From assembly GCA_965277595.1 (NCBI GenBank), contig CBDIDH010000002.1, forward strand, positions 248,001 to 312,000: 64,000 nucleotides of DNA. The letters run 5' to 3'. Below are positions 35,997 through 45,700 of this stretch, piece after piece; positions within the stretch are counted from its first letter, which is position 1; each line of letters starts with the position of its first letter. The DNA is from CBDIDH01 sp965277595 (GTDB lineage: Bacteria; Planctomycetota; Planctomycetia; Isosphaerales; Isosphaeraceae). The notes under the pieces are model-generated. The model was not told where the DNA came from, made no database searches, and worked only from the letters and a program-made list of their open reading frames with translations. Position numbers and translations under genes: made by a program.

Positions 35997-37292
35997 TTGA
36001 GCGCGCGGACCGATGGCAACGAGACAAAAGGGCCGAGCCCGACCTTTTGCGATTACTGCGGCAGGCCGACCGGCGAGGCGGGACCGATGGTCGAGGGGGG
36101 CGCCCTCGTTCAGTCGGGCTCTCGGACGCAGAATTCCCATATTTGCAACGACTGCGTCCAGGCTTGCGAGGAAATCTTCAAGCGCCACGAGCCAAAGCCG
36201 AGCCTTCCCGACGAACTCCCGACCCCCCGGCAACTCGTCGCGCACCTGGACGACTACATCATCGGTCAGGACCGGGTGAAGCGGACCCTCGCCGTCGCGG
36301 TCGTCAATCATTACAAACGCTTGATGGCCGTTGCCAAGCACAAGCCGCTTGATGATCCGATGCTCAAGGATGTGGTCGTTTCCAAGAGCAACGTCTTGCT
36401 CATCGGCCCGACCGGCTGCGGCAAGACGGCGCTGGCGCAAACCCTGGCGCGTCGGCTCAACGTTCCCTTTGCGATTGGCGATGCAACGACTTTGACCGAA
36501 GCCGGTTACGTCGGTGAGGACGTCGAGAACCTGATTCTCAAGCTGGTGCGCGAGGCCGAGTTTGATATTCCGACCGCCGAGCGCGGAATTATCTATATCG
36601 ACGAGCTGGACAAGATCGGCAAGACCTCGCAAAACGTTTCGATCACCCGCGACGTCTCGGGCGAGGGGGTGCAGCAGGCCCTTTTGAAGTTGCTGGAAGG
36701 GACCGTGGCGAACGTCCCGCCACAAGGGGGCCGGAAGCACCCGGAACAGCAATACCTTCAAGTCGATACGACAAATATCCTGTTCATTTGCGGCGGGACG
36801 TTTGTCGGCCTTGAAGAGATCATCGCCAAGCGCCTGGGCCGGAAGATGATCGGTTTTGGCCACGAGCCCAACCACGACAAGGAAGTCGAGCGAAACCGGC
36901 TCGTCGCGCAGGTCACGCCCGAAGACCTGGAGCGGTACGGCATGATTCCCGAGTTGATCGGTCGATTGCCGGTCATCAGCTCGTTGAACCAGCTTTCCGA
37001 GGAAGACCTGGCGCGTGTCTTGACCGAACCGAAAGATGCGCTCACGAAGCAATATCAGGTCCTCTTCCACTATGACGACGCGATGCTCGAATTCACGACC
37101 GAGGGGATTCACGAGATCGCCCGCCAGGCGAAGGCCCGGGGGACCGGGGCTCGCGCGCTCAGGTCGATCATGGAAACGATGATGATCGACATCATGTACG
37201 ACCTGCCCGAACGCGAGCCGGGCAAGACCTATACGATCACCGATCGCGTCGTCCGGGGTGAGGTATCACTCTTTGAGCCGGACGCTGCCTGA
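35997..37292 (+). CDS. clpX: ATP-dependent Clp protease ATP-binding subunit ClpX
   Basis: It is the AAA+ unfoldase that feeds substrates to ClpP. The zinc-binding domain has CDYCGRPTG then ICNDCVQAC. Walker A is GPTGCGKT, Walker B is IIYIDELDKI, and the RKH loop is QGGRKHPEQQ. Sensor regions and LLEGT are intact, and length agrees with the family at about 431 residues. The start at 35997 is a TTG with GGGAG nine bases upstream and fits the usual ClpX N-terminus; upstream ATG codons in frame (35853, 35865, 35874) would add 40-50 residues that do not look like ClpX. No clpP lies in this window. The heptad-repeat element lies in the leader region. Confidence 0.93.
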   Translation: MSARTDGNETKGPSPTFCDYCGRPTGEAGPMVEGGALVQSGSRTQNSHICNDCVQACEEIFKRHEPKPSLPDELPTPRQLVAHLDDYIIGQDRVKRTLAVAVVNHYKRLMAVAKHKPLDDPMLKDVVVSKSNVLLIGPTGCGKTALAQTLARRLNVPFAIGDATTLTEAGYVGEDVENLILKLVREAEFDIPTAERGIIYIDELDKIGKTSQNVSITRDVSGEGVQQALLKLLEGTVANVPPQGGRKHPEQQYLQVDTTNILFICGGTFVGLEEIIAKRLGRKMIGFGHEPNHDKEVERNRLVAQVTPEDLERYGMIPELIGRLPVISSLNQLSEEDLARVLTEPKDALTKQYQVLFHYDDAMLEFTTEGIHEIARQAKARGTGARALRSIMETMMIDIMYDLPEREPGKTYTITDRVVRGEVSLFEPDAA

Positions 37293-37313
37293 GGGATTGT
37301 TTCATCGGGACGA

Positions 37314-37357
37314 CCGAGAGCCGGCTGTCAGGATCGTGACGGTCGATCGGTTCTCGG
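37314..37357 (+). terminator. Candidate clpX terminator
   Basis: CCGAGAGCCG (37314-37323) and CGGTTCTCGG (37348-37357) are inverted repeats with one G.U-compatible difference. The loop is 24 bases. There is no T-tract, so confidence is moderate. Confidence 0.5.
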
Positions 37358-37546
37358 CGTTCTAGCGCCAGAAATTGAGGTATCGGCGGGCGACGCGGCC
37401 CGCCGATCTCCAGCGTTGATGCGTCCTACGCTTCAGGGAGGAAGCGGGGCGGTCAGCGGCCCGAACTTTGCGGGTCGATCCCTGGTCGAACGGAAGGAGC
37501 CAACCCACCTTCGCACGCAGTCAGCCCCAGGGAAGGGACGCCGATC

Positions 37547-38950
37547 ATGTGGACGCGACCGGTTCGCCGGGTCAAGACCCCGGACTTTGATCGGCTCGAA
37601 GGCCGGATTGTCATGTCCGGCCTCAACATCAGCGCTGTTTCGACGACCGATTCCCAGTCGGTGACCGTGGACTATCAGGTCACCGGTTCCTCGCTGACGG
37701 AACCCGTCGCCGTCGGGATCTATCGGTCGGCAAGTGCGCAGTACCAGGCAGGCGACCCGCTCATCGCCGTCGAGACCGTTCCAGCGACAGAGGCGGAGGG
37801 GTCTCCCGGCGCGCATACGCTCAACATGCCCATTTCTGGCGGTCTTCCGCCCGATCCGGCCGATCCTTACGTTCTGGCCGTCGCGAATCCCGCGTCTGGA
37901 ACGTCCAGCGCGAGCTTTCGGACGTATGTGATCGGAGTCGTGGTTCACGGCGGGATTCAGGACGGGAACCAGATCCCTGGCTGGGAAGCGAAGCTGGCGA
38001 AGGAATTGAAGGCCGTCGGTTATGACAAGGTGATCGCCTTCAACTGGGCGGCGCAGAGCAATACGCCCGGCGCCGCGGCCAAGCAGGGGCCAAGGCTGGC
38101 GAATGCCGTCCGCAAGGCGTCACTCGCGTTTCCCGAGGGATCACCCGTCGATCTCCACCTGATCGGGCATAGCGAGGGAGCCGTTGTGGTCAGCCAGGCG
38201 CTCAAGTCGCTTGAGTACAAGACGACCCCTGCGCTTCAGGCGGGTTATCTCAAGGTGACCCTGCTTGATCCTCACGCGGCCAACAACAAGGCGCCCGGCG
38301 GCTTGCTGAGCACCGGGCCGGGGATCGCCGGAGAATTCGCGCGGTTCGTGATCCGAACCTATCAGGCGAAGGCGAATGATCCCCTGGTCGTGATTCCGCC
38401 GACGGTGGACGATGCCGAGGTCTTTTATCAGCATACGCCGGTCGGACTGGACAAGGCGAATGATGGCGTTTACAACCTCTGGGGCGAGGTTCCGATCAAG
38501 GGCGTCACACAGTACGCCGATCTCTCCGGCCCGGCCGTGGCGCATTCAGGGGGTGGGGGCGTTCAGGTCTGGTACTCCTTCCACGTCGTCCCGACCTTGC
38601 GCGATGGCGGCAACGTCTTCGTTGATCCAACCCGACTGACCGCGACATTCACGCCCACCGGCGGCCTCGCCGATGCCGTGAACGGAAGCGCGGCGCCCGG
38701 GGCGTCGATCACGGTCTTCGCGCGGAACGTTCAGGGCGTTCACGACCTTTTGATCGGCAAGACCACGGCCGACGCCTCGGGGACATGGTCGGTTGATGGC
38801 CGGACGCTTCCGGCGGGGAAGTACCGGATTTACGCGCGGGTCGAGGTGTCCGAGGGCCTTCCGTCGCCGAGGGCGCATCTTTATCACGCCGTCGCCGTGG
38901 GAAACGTGACCTTCGGCACCGGCGGGAATCGGGTCAGACTCGGTTCCTGA
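37547..38950 (+). CDS. Exported alpha/beta-hydrolase-like protein with LEPR variant (467 aa)
   Basis: The N-terminus has RVKTPDFDRLEGRIVMSG, a divergent form of the LEPR-type export signature. A beta-rich region precedes a hydrolase-like domain with VVVHGGIQDGNQIPGW near 130-145 and a nucleophile elbow LIGHSEGAVVV near 205-215 (GHSEG). The C-terminal 100 residues look like a bacterial Ig-like domain (DAVNGSAAPGASITVFARN, ASGTWSVDGRTLPAGKYRI). The fold suggests a lipase or esterase acting outside the cell; the substrate is unknown. Its 3' end overlaps the convergent receiver-domain gene by 17 bases. Confidence 0.78.
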   Translation: MWTRPVRRVKTPDFDRLEGRIVMSGLNISAVSTTDSQSVTVDYQVTGSSLTEPVAVGIYRSASAQYQAGDPLIAVETVPATEAEGSPGAHTLNMPISGGLPPDPADPYVLAVANPASGTSSASFRTYVIGVVVHGGIQDGNQIPGWEAKLAKELKAVGYDKVIAFNWAAQSNTPGAAAKQGPRLANAVRKASLAFPEGSPVDLHLIGHSEGAVVVSQALKSLEYKTTPALQAGYLKVTLLDPHAANNKAPGGLLSTGPGIAGEFARFVIRTYQAKANDPLVVIPPTVDDAEVFYQHTPVGLDKANDGVYNLWGEVPIKGVTQYADLSGPAVAHSGGGGVQVWYSFHVVPTLRDGGNVFVDPTRLTATFTPTGGLADAVNGSAAPGASITVFARNVQGVHDLLIGKTTADASGTWSVDGRTLPAGKYRIYARVEVSEGLPSPRAHLYHAVAVGNVTFGTGGNRVRLGS

Positions 38951-40469
38951 GCTGCTGGTTGATCCGCTGAATCAAGGCGTCGATGACATATGGCTTGATC
39001 GTGTAATCGTCCGCGGCGGTCGCCATCGCGGAGATCTCGGCCGGGCTGGGGCGGGAGGTCGTGGCGATCAGCAGCGGGCGATCGGGACCAGTCTGGGTGG
39101 ATCGAACCTCCTTGCAGAAGTCGATGCCCGAGCGATCGGGGAGACTGGTGTCAACGACGATGAGGTCGGGTCGAGTCCCCCGGACGATCGAAAGCGCCTC
39201 GGTGGCCGAACCGGAAAGGATGACGCCAAAGCCGCGTTCCGAGAGGGTCCGGCCCAGATCGACGGCGAAGTAACGATCAGCGTCGACGATCAGAATCGTC
39301 GGAGCGGTGGTCGGGGCGTGGAGCGCGGCTTTCGCGACCGAGACGGGCGCCAGTGAGGGACTGGGAACCGGGGGATCGGAGAGGATCGGGTCGGCCGCGC
39401 CGATGGGAGTCGGCTCACTCGCCCGCGTTTCCAGCAGCGCGATGAGGCCGAACCAGCGAGCCTGAATCGAGAGGGCGAGGCAGCCGAGGGTCAGGATCAT
39501 CAGGGTCATCAAGGCCCGAAGGGTGAGGTAACTGACGTCAAGGTCGGCCAGGGAGGCCGGGCTGGGACCGGCCTGAATCTCGGTCGCCAGGCGTCGTGGA
39601 ATCGTGCCCGCGAGGGTATATCCGCGACTCAAGGCCGAGCGATAGAGCGAGCGATCAAGAGCCTCCTCGAGGCCGAACGGAACGCCGCGTTCCAGGTCGT
39701 CAAAAGTATAGATCTTGCCGAGTCGATCGCCCATGCTTTCGAAGATCGGCGGTCGGGCGTTTTCTTCGACCATCCGACAGAGGTAGCCCTCGGCGCGGGC
39801 GAGCGTGGCCGTCGCCGCCTCGATCAGAAGGAACGCGACCGGCAGGATCAGGACGGCGGCGAGCGTGGCCAGAGGATGCTTGCGGAGCGCCCGAAGCGCC
39901 TCGCGAGGGGGCACGGAGCCGAGGCGGTCGACGGCGTTGAATAGGAAAAGACCGATGGGAACGACCAGCCAGCCAAGGTAGCCAAGCGCGATCAAGGGCC
40001 AACGCGCGGGGATGATCAGGGAGAGTGTCCAGTCGCGTGCCCAGAAGGGGGCGAGAAGAGCCGAGGCGGCGAGGGTGGAGACAAGCCAGGCGATCGCGTC
40101 TGGGGGCAGGCTATCACCAACCTCGTCGGGGCCGCCGGCTCGGGCGGGGGGAACGTTCTCGCGAATCATCGATTGATAAAGCCGGGCACCAATGACAAGC
40201 AGCCCAAAGCCGAGGAAATTGCCGAGAAACGGGATCATTAACACGATCGTGAGGACAAAGGCGGCTCCGAAGACCAGGTTCAGGTCGTGGGTTTGCAAGG
40301 TCCGTCGAACGGCGCTGGCGAAGGCGCTCACGATTTTTTTGGCGGTGCTTTGCGAGGGGACCAGAACGTCCGCCTTGCAATTCCAGCAGCGGACGATCGA
40401 GCCGGCCTGATCCGTCGTCGCGCGGATCATCCGACCGCAAGGGCAGGGGACTTCGATGAACGCGATCAT
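38934..40469 (-). CDS. Zinc-ribbon multi-span membrane protein with C-terminal receiver domain (511 aa)
   Basis: The start at 40469 gives MIAFIEVPCPCG. C9 and C11 with C28 and C31 form a zinc ribbon (CPCG then CWNC). About six membrane helices span residues 60-370, including FGAAFVLTIVLMIPFLGNFL, IALGYLGWLVVPIGLFLFNA and TLMILTLGCLALSIQA. Residues about 391-511 are an intact receiver domain: acidic pair D396/D398 (VDADR), phospho-acceptor D440 (LIVVDTSLPDRSG), T470 region (IATTS) and K492 (TIKPY). A receiver at the C-terminus of a polytopic membrane protein is unusual; it may regulate the membrane part. It overlaps the convergent hydrolase gene by 17 bases. Confidence 0.8.
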   Translation of the reverse strand: MIAFIEVPCPCGRMIRATTDQAGSIVRCWNCKADVLVPSQSTAKKIVSAFASAVRRTLQTHDLNLVFGAAFVLTIVLMIPFLGNFLGFGLLVIGARLYQSMIRENVPPARAGGPDEVGDSLPPDAIAWLVSTLAASALLAPFWARDWTLSLIIPARWPLIALGYLGWLVVPIGLFLFNAVDRLGSVPPREALRALRKHPLATLAAVLILPVAFLLIEAATATLARAEGYLCRMVEENARPPIFESMGDRLGKIYTFDDLERGVPFGLEEALDRSLYRSALSRGYTLAGTIPRRLATEIQAGPSPASLADLDVSYLTLRALMTLMILTLGCLALSIQARWFGLIALLETRASEPTPIGAADPILSDPPVPSPSLAPVSVAKAALHAPTTAPTILIVDADRYFAVDLGRTLSERGFGVILSGSATEALSIVRGTRPDLIVVDTSLPDRSGIDFCKEVRSTQTGPDRPLLIATTSRPSPAEISAMATAADDYTIKPYVIDALIQRINQQLRNRV

Positions 40470-40877
40470 GAGGGAAGCCTGATCTCGGGAAATCCCGTTG
40501 CGTTGCAAAGCCTTGCGTTTCAAGCCATTGAGGTCGAATTTCGACCTCGCCGGACGACCGCGAACATCGCGGATGAACCCGTGACAAGTCTTCGGATCGA
40601 GTCGAGTTGAGTGCGTGCCCTGGGGCGATGATCTTAATCCCGGGCGTTGTCTTCGGGCAACGTATTTCCACAAGGGATTTGCCGAAGGCTCTCAATAAAG
40701 GCAGGGAATCGCGGTTCTCCGATTTCGGTCCATCTTGCGGGTAAGCGGGTCTTGTGAGAGAAGACTCAAGGCACTTGTCCCTGAACCGTCCCGGCGTTAC
40801 GCTAAAATTGAAGGCGACCACGTCAGTGGACCCTCGCCAGGTAGGACCGGTTTCTATCGAGGGTCGGGAGCGCCCGC
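40470..40877. other. 408-bp divergent intergenic region
   Basis: It lies between the receiver/membrane gene (minus) and the FGE-fold gene (plus). No coding support and no clear hairpin or repeat are seen. It presumably holds both promoters. Confidence 0.5.
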
Positions 40878-42605
40878 ATGGCCGAGCCCAAGGAACCGAA
40901 ACGCCCGCTTCTCGGTAGCCCCGACGCGCCCTTGCCAAGGCTCTGGAAGGCCGAACCCGACGAGGAACCCGAGCCCGAAACGCCGACCAAGAAAGGCAAG
41001 AAAGCCAAGCACGAACCCGTTCCCGAACCCGTCAAGGCCACCAAGAAGGCCAAGAAGGGAGACCGGGACAAGAAAGCCAAGGATTCGAAAAAGGCGAAGG
41101 AAGGCAAGGAGGGAGAGCCTAAGGGCGTCCTCAAGGAAGAAACGCCAACCTTTGATACGTACGACACCCGCCAGCGCGTGCGGATCATCACCGGTTCCCT
41201 ATTGACCGGCCTTTTCTTGCTCTTCGGCTTTATTATCTTTCGATGGGTCTCACCCAGGGCCGAGCCGAATCAGCCGGACATGCAGGCCGGTCAGGATTTG
41301 AACCCCGGCCACTCGATCGCGACCGTGCCTTCGCCCTCGCCTGCGCAAAGAGCCAACGACGAGGACGCCGCGCGCCTTCTGTACAATCGCGCGCGCGAGG
41401 TCGCCTCGAACAAGAACACGGGACTGGCCGTCTCGATCTTGCAATCGGTCGTCTCGAAATACCCCAAAAGTCAGGCGGCCGGCGACGCCCGGGCGGCACT
41501 TGATCGACCGAACCAGAATCCGCCGCTGCCGCTCTTTCTTGACCGGACAACGGTCGTCGCGCGGACCCCTGATCGCCCCGCGCCTTTACCTGATCCGCCC
41601 AAAACCCCCGAGATCGTGGTCGAGGCGTCGAGGACGACGGTTACCAGCGCGAGCAACGGTCAGGCGAGTCTCGCCCTGCCCGCCAATCCGGCCGAGATGG
41701 CGCCCGTGGCCAGGCCCTCGGCTGGGCAGGTCGCGCCGTCGAAGACGCTGCCGAAGGGGTATCGGATGCGCCCGGGTTCGGACGTCCACGAATCGGGCTG
41801 GCCGATGGAGATCGTCGGCGATCGAGACGGTGCGCCGATGGTCTTCGTGCCTGGCGGAACCTTTCTCCAAGGACGCGACGGCGGCGAGTCGAGCGAAGGA
41901 CCCGAGCACCGCGTCAACCTGGGTTCGTTTTACATCGATCGGCACGAGGTGACCGTCCGCCAGTTCAACCTCTTTCAGAAGGAAGACGGCAAACGAACCG
42001 AACGCGATCGCGCCCTCGCGAAAGATCCCGCGCACGCGAAGGTCGACGAGGTTGAGGACAACCCGGTCGTGATGGTCAGCGCTCGCGACGCCAAGGATTT
42101 CGCCGACTGGGCCGGCAAGTTCTTGCCGACGGAGGCCCAGTGGGAAGCCGCCGCGCGAACACCCGACGGCCGGATCTATCCGTGGGGTCCTCAGCCCCCC
42201 GCCTGGTCGAAGCCGAGGGCTCCTCGGCAGATTGACCCCATCATGTCCTTTCCGTCGGATGTCTCACCCTACGGCGTTTTTGACCTCGCCGGCAACGCCT
42301 GGGAATGGACCAAGGACTGGTACGACGCTCATTATTACAACCATTTCCGCAACAGCACGGCCGAGAACCCGACCGGCCCCGAGAAACCGAGGTCGGCTCA
42401 ACTTGTCGTCAAGGGAAGTGGCCGCGACTGGACCGCCTCGAAGCGCGAGGGGCTTCGGTTCGATGTCCGTTATCCTTATCTGGGCTTTCGCTGCGTGATC
42501 CAGGTCGAAGGCCCTGGCAATGTCTTCGAGCCTCCCCCACCGCCACCGGCACCCGGCCAGCCCGCGGCGCCGAGGGGAGGAAATTCGGTGGTGGTGCCCT
42601 TCTGA
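40878..42605 (+). CDS. FGE/SUMF1-fold protein with membrane anchor (575 aa)
   Basis: The first 100 residues are Lys/Glu/Pro rich (KKGKKAKHEPVPEPVKATKK), then a membrane helix (TGSLLTGLFLLFGFIIF). Residues about 150-200 resemble one TPR-like unit. The C-terminal domain, about 310-560, is the formylglycine-generating-enzyme fold: MVFVPGGTFLQGRDGGESSE, VNLGSFYIDRHEVTVRQF, FLPTEAQWEAAAR, YGVFDLAGNAWEWTKDWYD and LGFRCVI. The cysteine pair needed by true FGEs is not seen; only the GFRC cysteine is obvious. It is probably a non-enzymatic or ligand-binding relative anchored in the membrane. Confidence 0.85.
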   Translation: MAEPKEPKRPLLGSPDAPLPRLWKAEPDEEPEPETPTKKGKKAKHEPVPEPVKATKKAKKGDRDKKAKDSKKAKEGKEGEPKGVLKEETPTFDTYDTRQRVRIITGSLLTGLFLLFGFIIFRWVSPRAEPNQPDMQAGQDLNPGHSIATVPSPSPAQRANDEDAARLLYNRAREVASNKNTGLAVSILQSVVSKYPKSQAAGDARAALDRPNQNPPLPLFLDRTTVVARTPDRPAPLPDPPKTPEIVVEASRTTVTSASNGQASLALPANPAEMAPVARPSAGQVAPSKTLPKGYRMRPGSDVHESGWPMEIVGDRDGAPMVFVPGGTFLQGRDGGESSEGPEHRVNLGSFYIDRHEVTVRQFNLFQKEDGKRTERDRALAKDPAHAKVDEVEDNPVVMVSARDAKDFADWAGKFLPTEAQWEAAARTPDGRIYPWGPQPPAWSKPRAPRQIDPIMSFPSDVSPYGVFDLAGNAWEWTKDWYDAHYYNHFRNSTAENPTGPEKPRSAQLVVKGSGRDWTASKREGLRFDVRYPYLGFRCVIQVEGPGNVFEPPPPPPAPGQPAAPRGGNSVVVPF

Positions 42606-42609
42606 CGAC

Positions 42610-42719
42610 GAAGGACAGAGGACGTAAGGACACAGGGCATAAGGACAAAGGACAAAGGACAAAAGACAAAGGACAAAGGACAAAAAGGGGATTCTGCCCT
42701 CTGCCCTCTGCCCTTCGAG
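42610..42719. repeat. Long heptad-repeat array (GGACAAA/TGCCCTC class)
   Basis: The left block (about 42610-42690) is made of GGACAAA, GGACAGA and GGACACA units. The right block (42694-42719) is CTGCCCT repeated. It lies between the converging FGE-fold gene and the metalloprotease gene and is the longest array of this class in the window. Confidence 0.8.
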
Positions 42720-42749
42720 AATTCCAACGAACAGGGTTACGAGAGAGCC

Positions 42750-45700
42750 TCAAGGCTCGGTGGTCTCGATTCCGGCGTCGAGAACCTTGGCGATGCGGAA
42801 ACGGGACTCTTCGAGGTGGGCACGAGTAGTGTCGTCGACGGGAAGATCCTTGCGATCGAGAACGTGGGCGATCCGGTCGGCGATCTCCTTGAGATGCATC
42901 CGGGCAAGGCTCCGGGCGTCGGCGGGATAGGTGCCGGTGCTGGTAAACATCACGTAGCCGTAGATGTCTTCATAGGCCGATCGGCGATTGCCGAGGACGA
43001 TCGAAGAGAGCTTGCGGAGATGCTCGCGCTGAAGGTTCCGGCGGATCGTGGAGAGAGCGAAGGGTTTTTCCTTGGTCCCTTCGGGTTTGGTGACCTCGGC
43101 CCAGGTGCCTTCGGTCAAGGCGCGGAAGACTTCGGCGGGGCGGAGGGCGTCGGTCCCTTCGTCGACGAGTAGGCGTTGGTTTTCCAGGCGAGTCAGGACA
43201 TCGGCCGAGAGGCACTGATTGAGCGCGATCTTCTGATAGGCGAGAACGCGCTCGTTGACCGGATAGTTGATGCTTCCGCCGCTGAAGAACATGCCGTCGC
43301 TCCCCCAGTCGTACCACTTCTCGACGGCGAGGCGGCGGAGCAAGACGGGTGAGAACGTGAACGCCTTATCGCTGAGGATCTTCTCGACAAGGAAGTTTAG
43401 AGCGTCGCGCTGCTTGGCGGCGGGAGTCGGGTTGACCGGATCGCGTGCCCCTTTGCCTTTGTGGTCGCGCGCGACCGACTGACCGCCAATGTACGAGGCG
43501 ACCAGATACGAGGCGTTGCCCCACTGGTTGAGCAAGATTGAGAAGGCTTCGCGGACCCGGGCATACGAGTCGCCGTCCTTGATGACCCGGTTGTCGAGAT
43601 CCTTGAGAAGATCGGTGGCGAGGGCGATCCGGTCCTTGCCGAACCGGAGCGTGTCCGAGCCGAGATCATAGGCGTTGACGAGCGGGTCGTCGTTCAAAAA
43701 CATATCTTCATCGGTCGCGTAAACAAGGTCGGCCTCCGGCGATCGGGCGGCGATCTTCTTGAGCTCGGCATCCTCGTCGTTGTCGAAGGGTTTGTAGGCG
43801 TATTCGATCGCCCAGTAGTCATACGGGCCGATCGTGGTCGTCGTGAAATCGCCCTGTTTCTGGCCTCTTGGGGCAATGTTGATGGGGTTGTAGTCCATCA
43901 CGCTGCCGCTCAGACCCTTGACCCGGGTGATCGACGTGTCATTCAACTGGTCGGCGGTCAACATCGTGCTCGCCTTGAAGTTATGACGCAGGCCAAGCGA
44001 GTGGCCGACCTCGTGCATCACGACTTCCTTGATCAATTGACCGATCAACTCATCGGGAATCTTGCCCTTCTCGTCCTCTTTCTTCTTGTCCTTGTCCTCC
44101 TTGTCTTTGTCCTTATCTTGATCCTTGTCCTTGTCCTTGCTGTCCTTCTCGTCGTCGTCGTTGTCGTCACCGGCCATCGCGAGGGCGACGAGACCAAGCT
44201 CCGGCCTCATTCCGGCGCTGAGCTGACAACCCTGATAACGCCCGGCGGCACCGGTCCGGCGGAGGTGCAGGTCCAGCTCGTTCCAGCCCGAGGGGACGAG
44301 TTCGGGCCGAGGTTGTCCGGTTCGCGTTGATTCGGCGAGAAGGCCGGTCCGGGCTTTTGGCAAAGGGGTCGGCAGACCGAAGCCCTCCTTCGCGGCCTGG
44401 ATCGGGCTGAGGATCTCGCCGACGCCGAGCGGAAGGGGATCGATCGGGCGGGGACGATCGCGGTCGCGCTCGCGAACAGACGCGGCGGGGAGCGCGCCCG
44501 TTAAAAAGGCGTATTCCTGTTTCCAGGCGCGAATCCAGCTTGCGTCAAAGATCACGTCGCCGTCGATCATCTCGCCGGTGAGCGGGTTCGATCGCAGGCA
44601 CGACATGGCGAAGGTCGAATTCGTGGTGATCCAGCGGAAGGTGCAATAGTTGATGTCTTCAGGGTCAAATTCGTCGCGCCCGGGCTCTTGCCAGCGGACG
44701 GCGATCGCGTCGCGAAAGCCGATTTTCTCGAACGCCTTGTTCCACTCGCGGATGCCTTCCTCGACATAAGGGCGATACTCGTGGGGAACGGTGTCCTCAA
44801 CGTACCAGACGATCTGCTTCTTCGGCGGCGAGAGCTTCGCCTTGTGGTCAGCCTTTTCAAGACGCCAGCGATTGACCATCCGGATGAAGTTGGTGTCGGG
44901 ATCGTGCGAGCCGAAGTCCTTGGTGGCGTTGAGGAAATGGCCGACGCGGTCGTCAGCGTGGCGCGCGTGATAGCCGGAGTCGGGCATCTTGGCGAGGCTG
45001 TAATGGACGACCACGGTCCGGCCCCGGCCGTCAATCACGCCGCCGTCGTTCAACCCGTAATAACGTCCAAACCCGCCGCCGCCGAAGGTGGCTTCGACCT
45101 CGATCTCGACGTTGTTCGTGAATCCCTTGACCTTGTGCCAGGTCGTCCGGTTGCGGTCGAGGTAGCCAAAGCCGAGCTGCGCGAAGTCGGACAGGAAAAT
45201 ATCGGCGAAGTCAATCAGGATGCTCTGGCCGCCGCTATGGTTGATCGCCAGGATCGGCAGGGCGAGGAGGATCGAGTCGGTATAATTTTGCTTGACCGCT
45301 TTTTCGAGCGGGGAGCTGGAAGACGCCTTGTAATGCACGTTGCGGCGAACGACCTGGATCTTGTCGCCGACCCGTTTGAAGGCGAGGACCCACTCATCGC
45401 CAAAATTGAGCGGATGGCCGGCCATTTCCAGACCTTGCGCGATCGCGATCGGCATCAAGAAGGGTTGATCAAGCTGATTCGCGTGGATCTCGGCGTAGAG
45501 GTGATCGTCCTTGCGATGGAGCGTGAAGTAGCCGTCAATCTGCGTGGCGCCCTTGATGACCTCGTTGAAGTCGCGGAACTTCTTGTCGTCCAGCGCCTTC
45601 GTTGAGCCTGAGCCCGACTTCGCGTGAACGGGCGCGGACTCGCGTTCGTTCTCGCCGTCGTCGTCGGAGTCAATGTTCTGCGCCCAAAGCGGTCCCGCTC

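Noticed and set aside
42610..42719. Heptad array considered as a CRISPR array
   Set aside because: The units are 7 bases with no unique spacers, and no cas gene is present.
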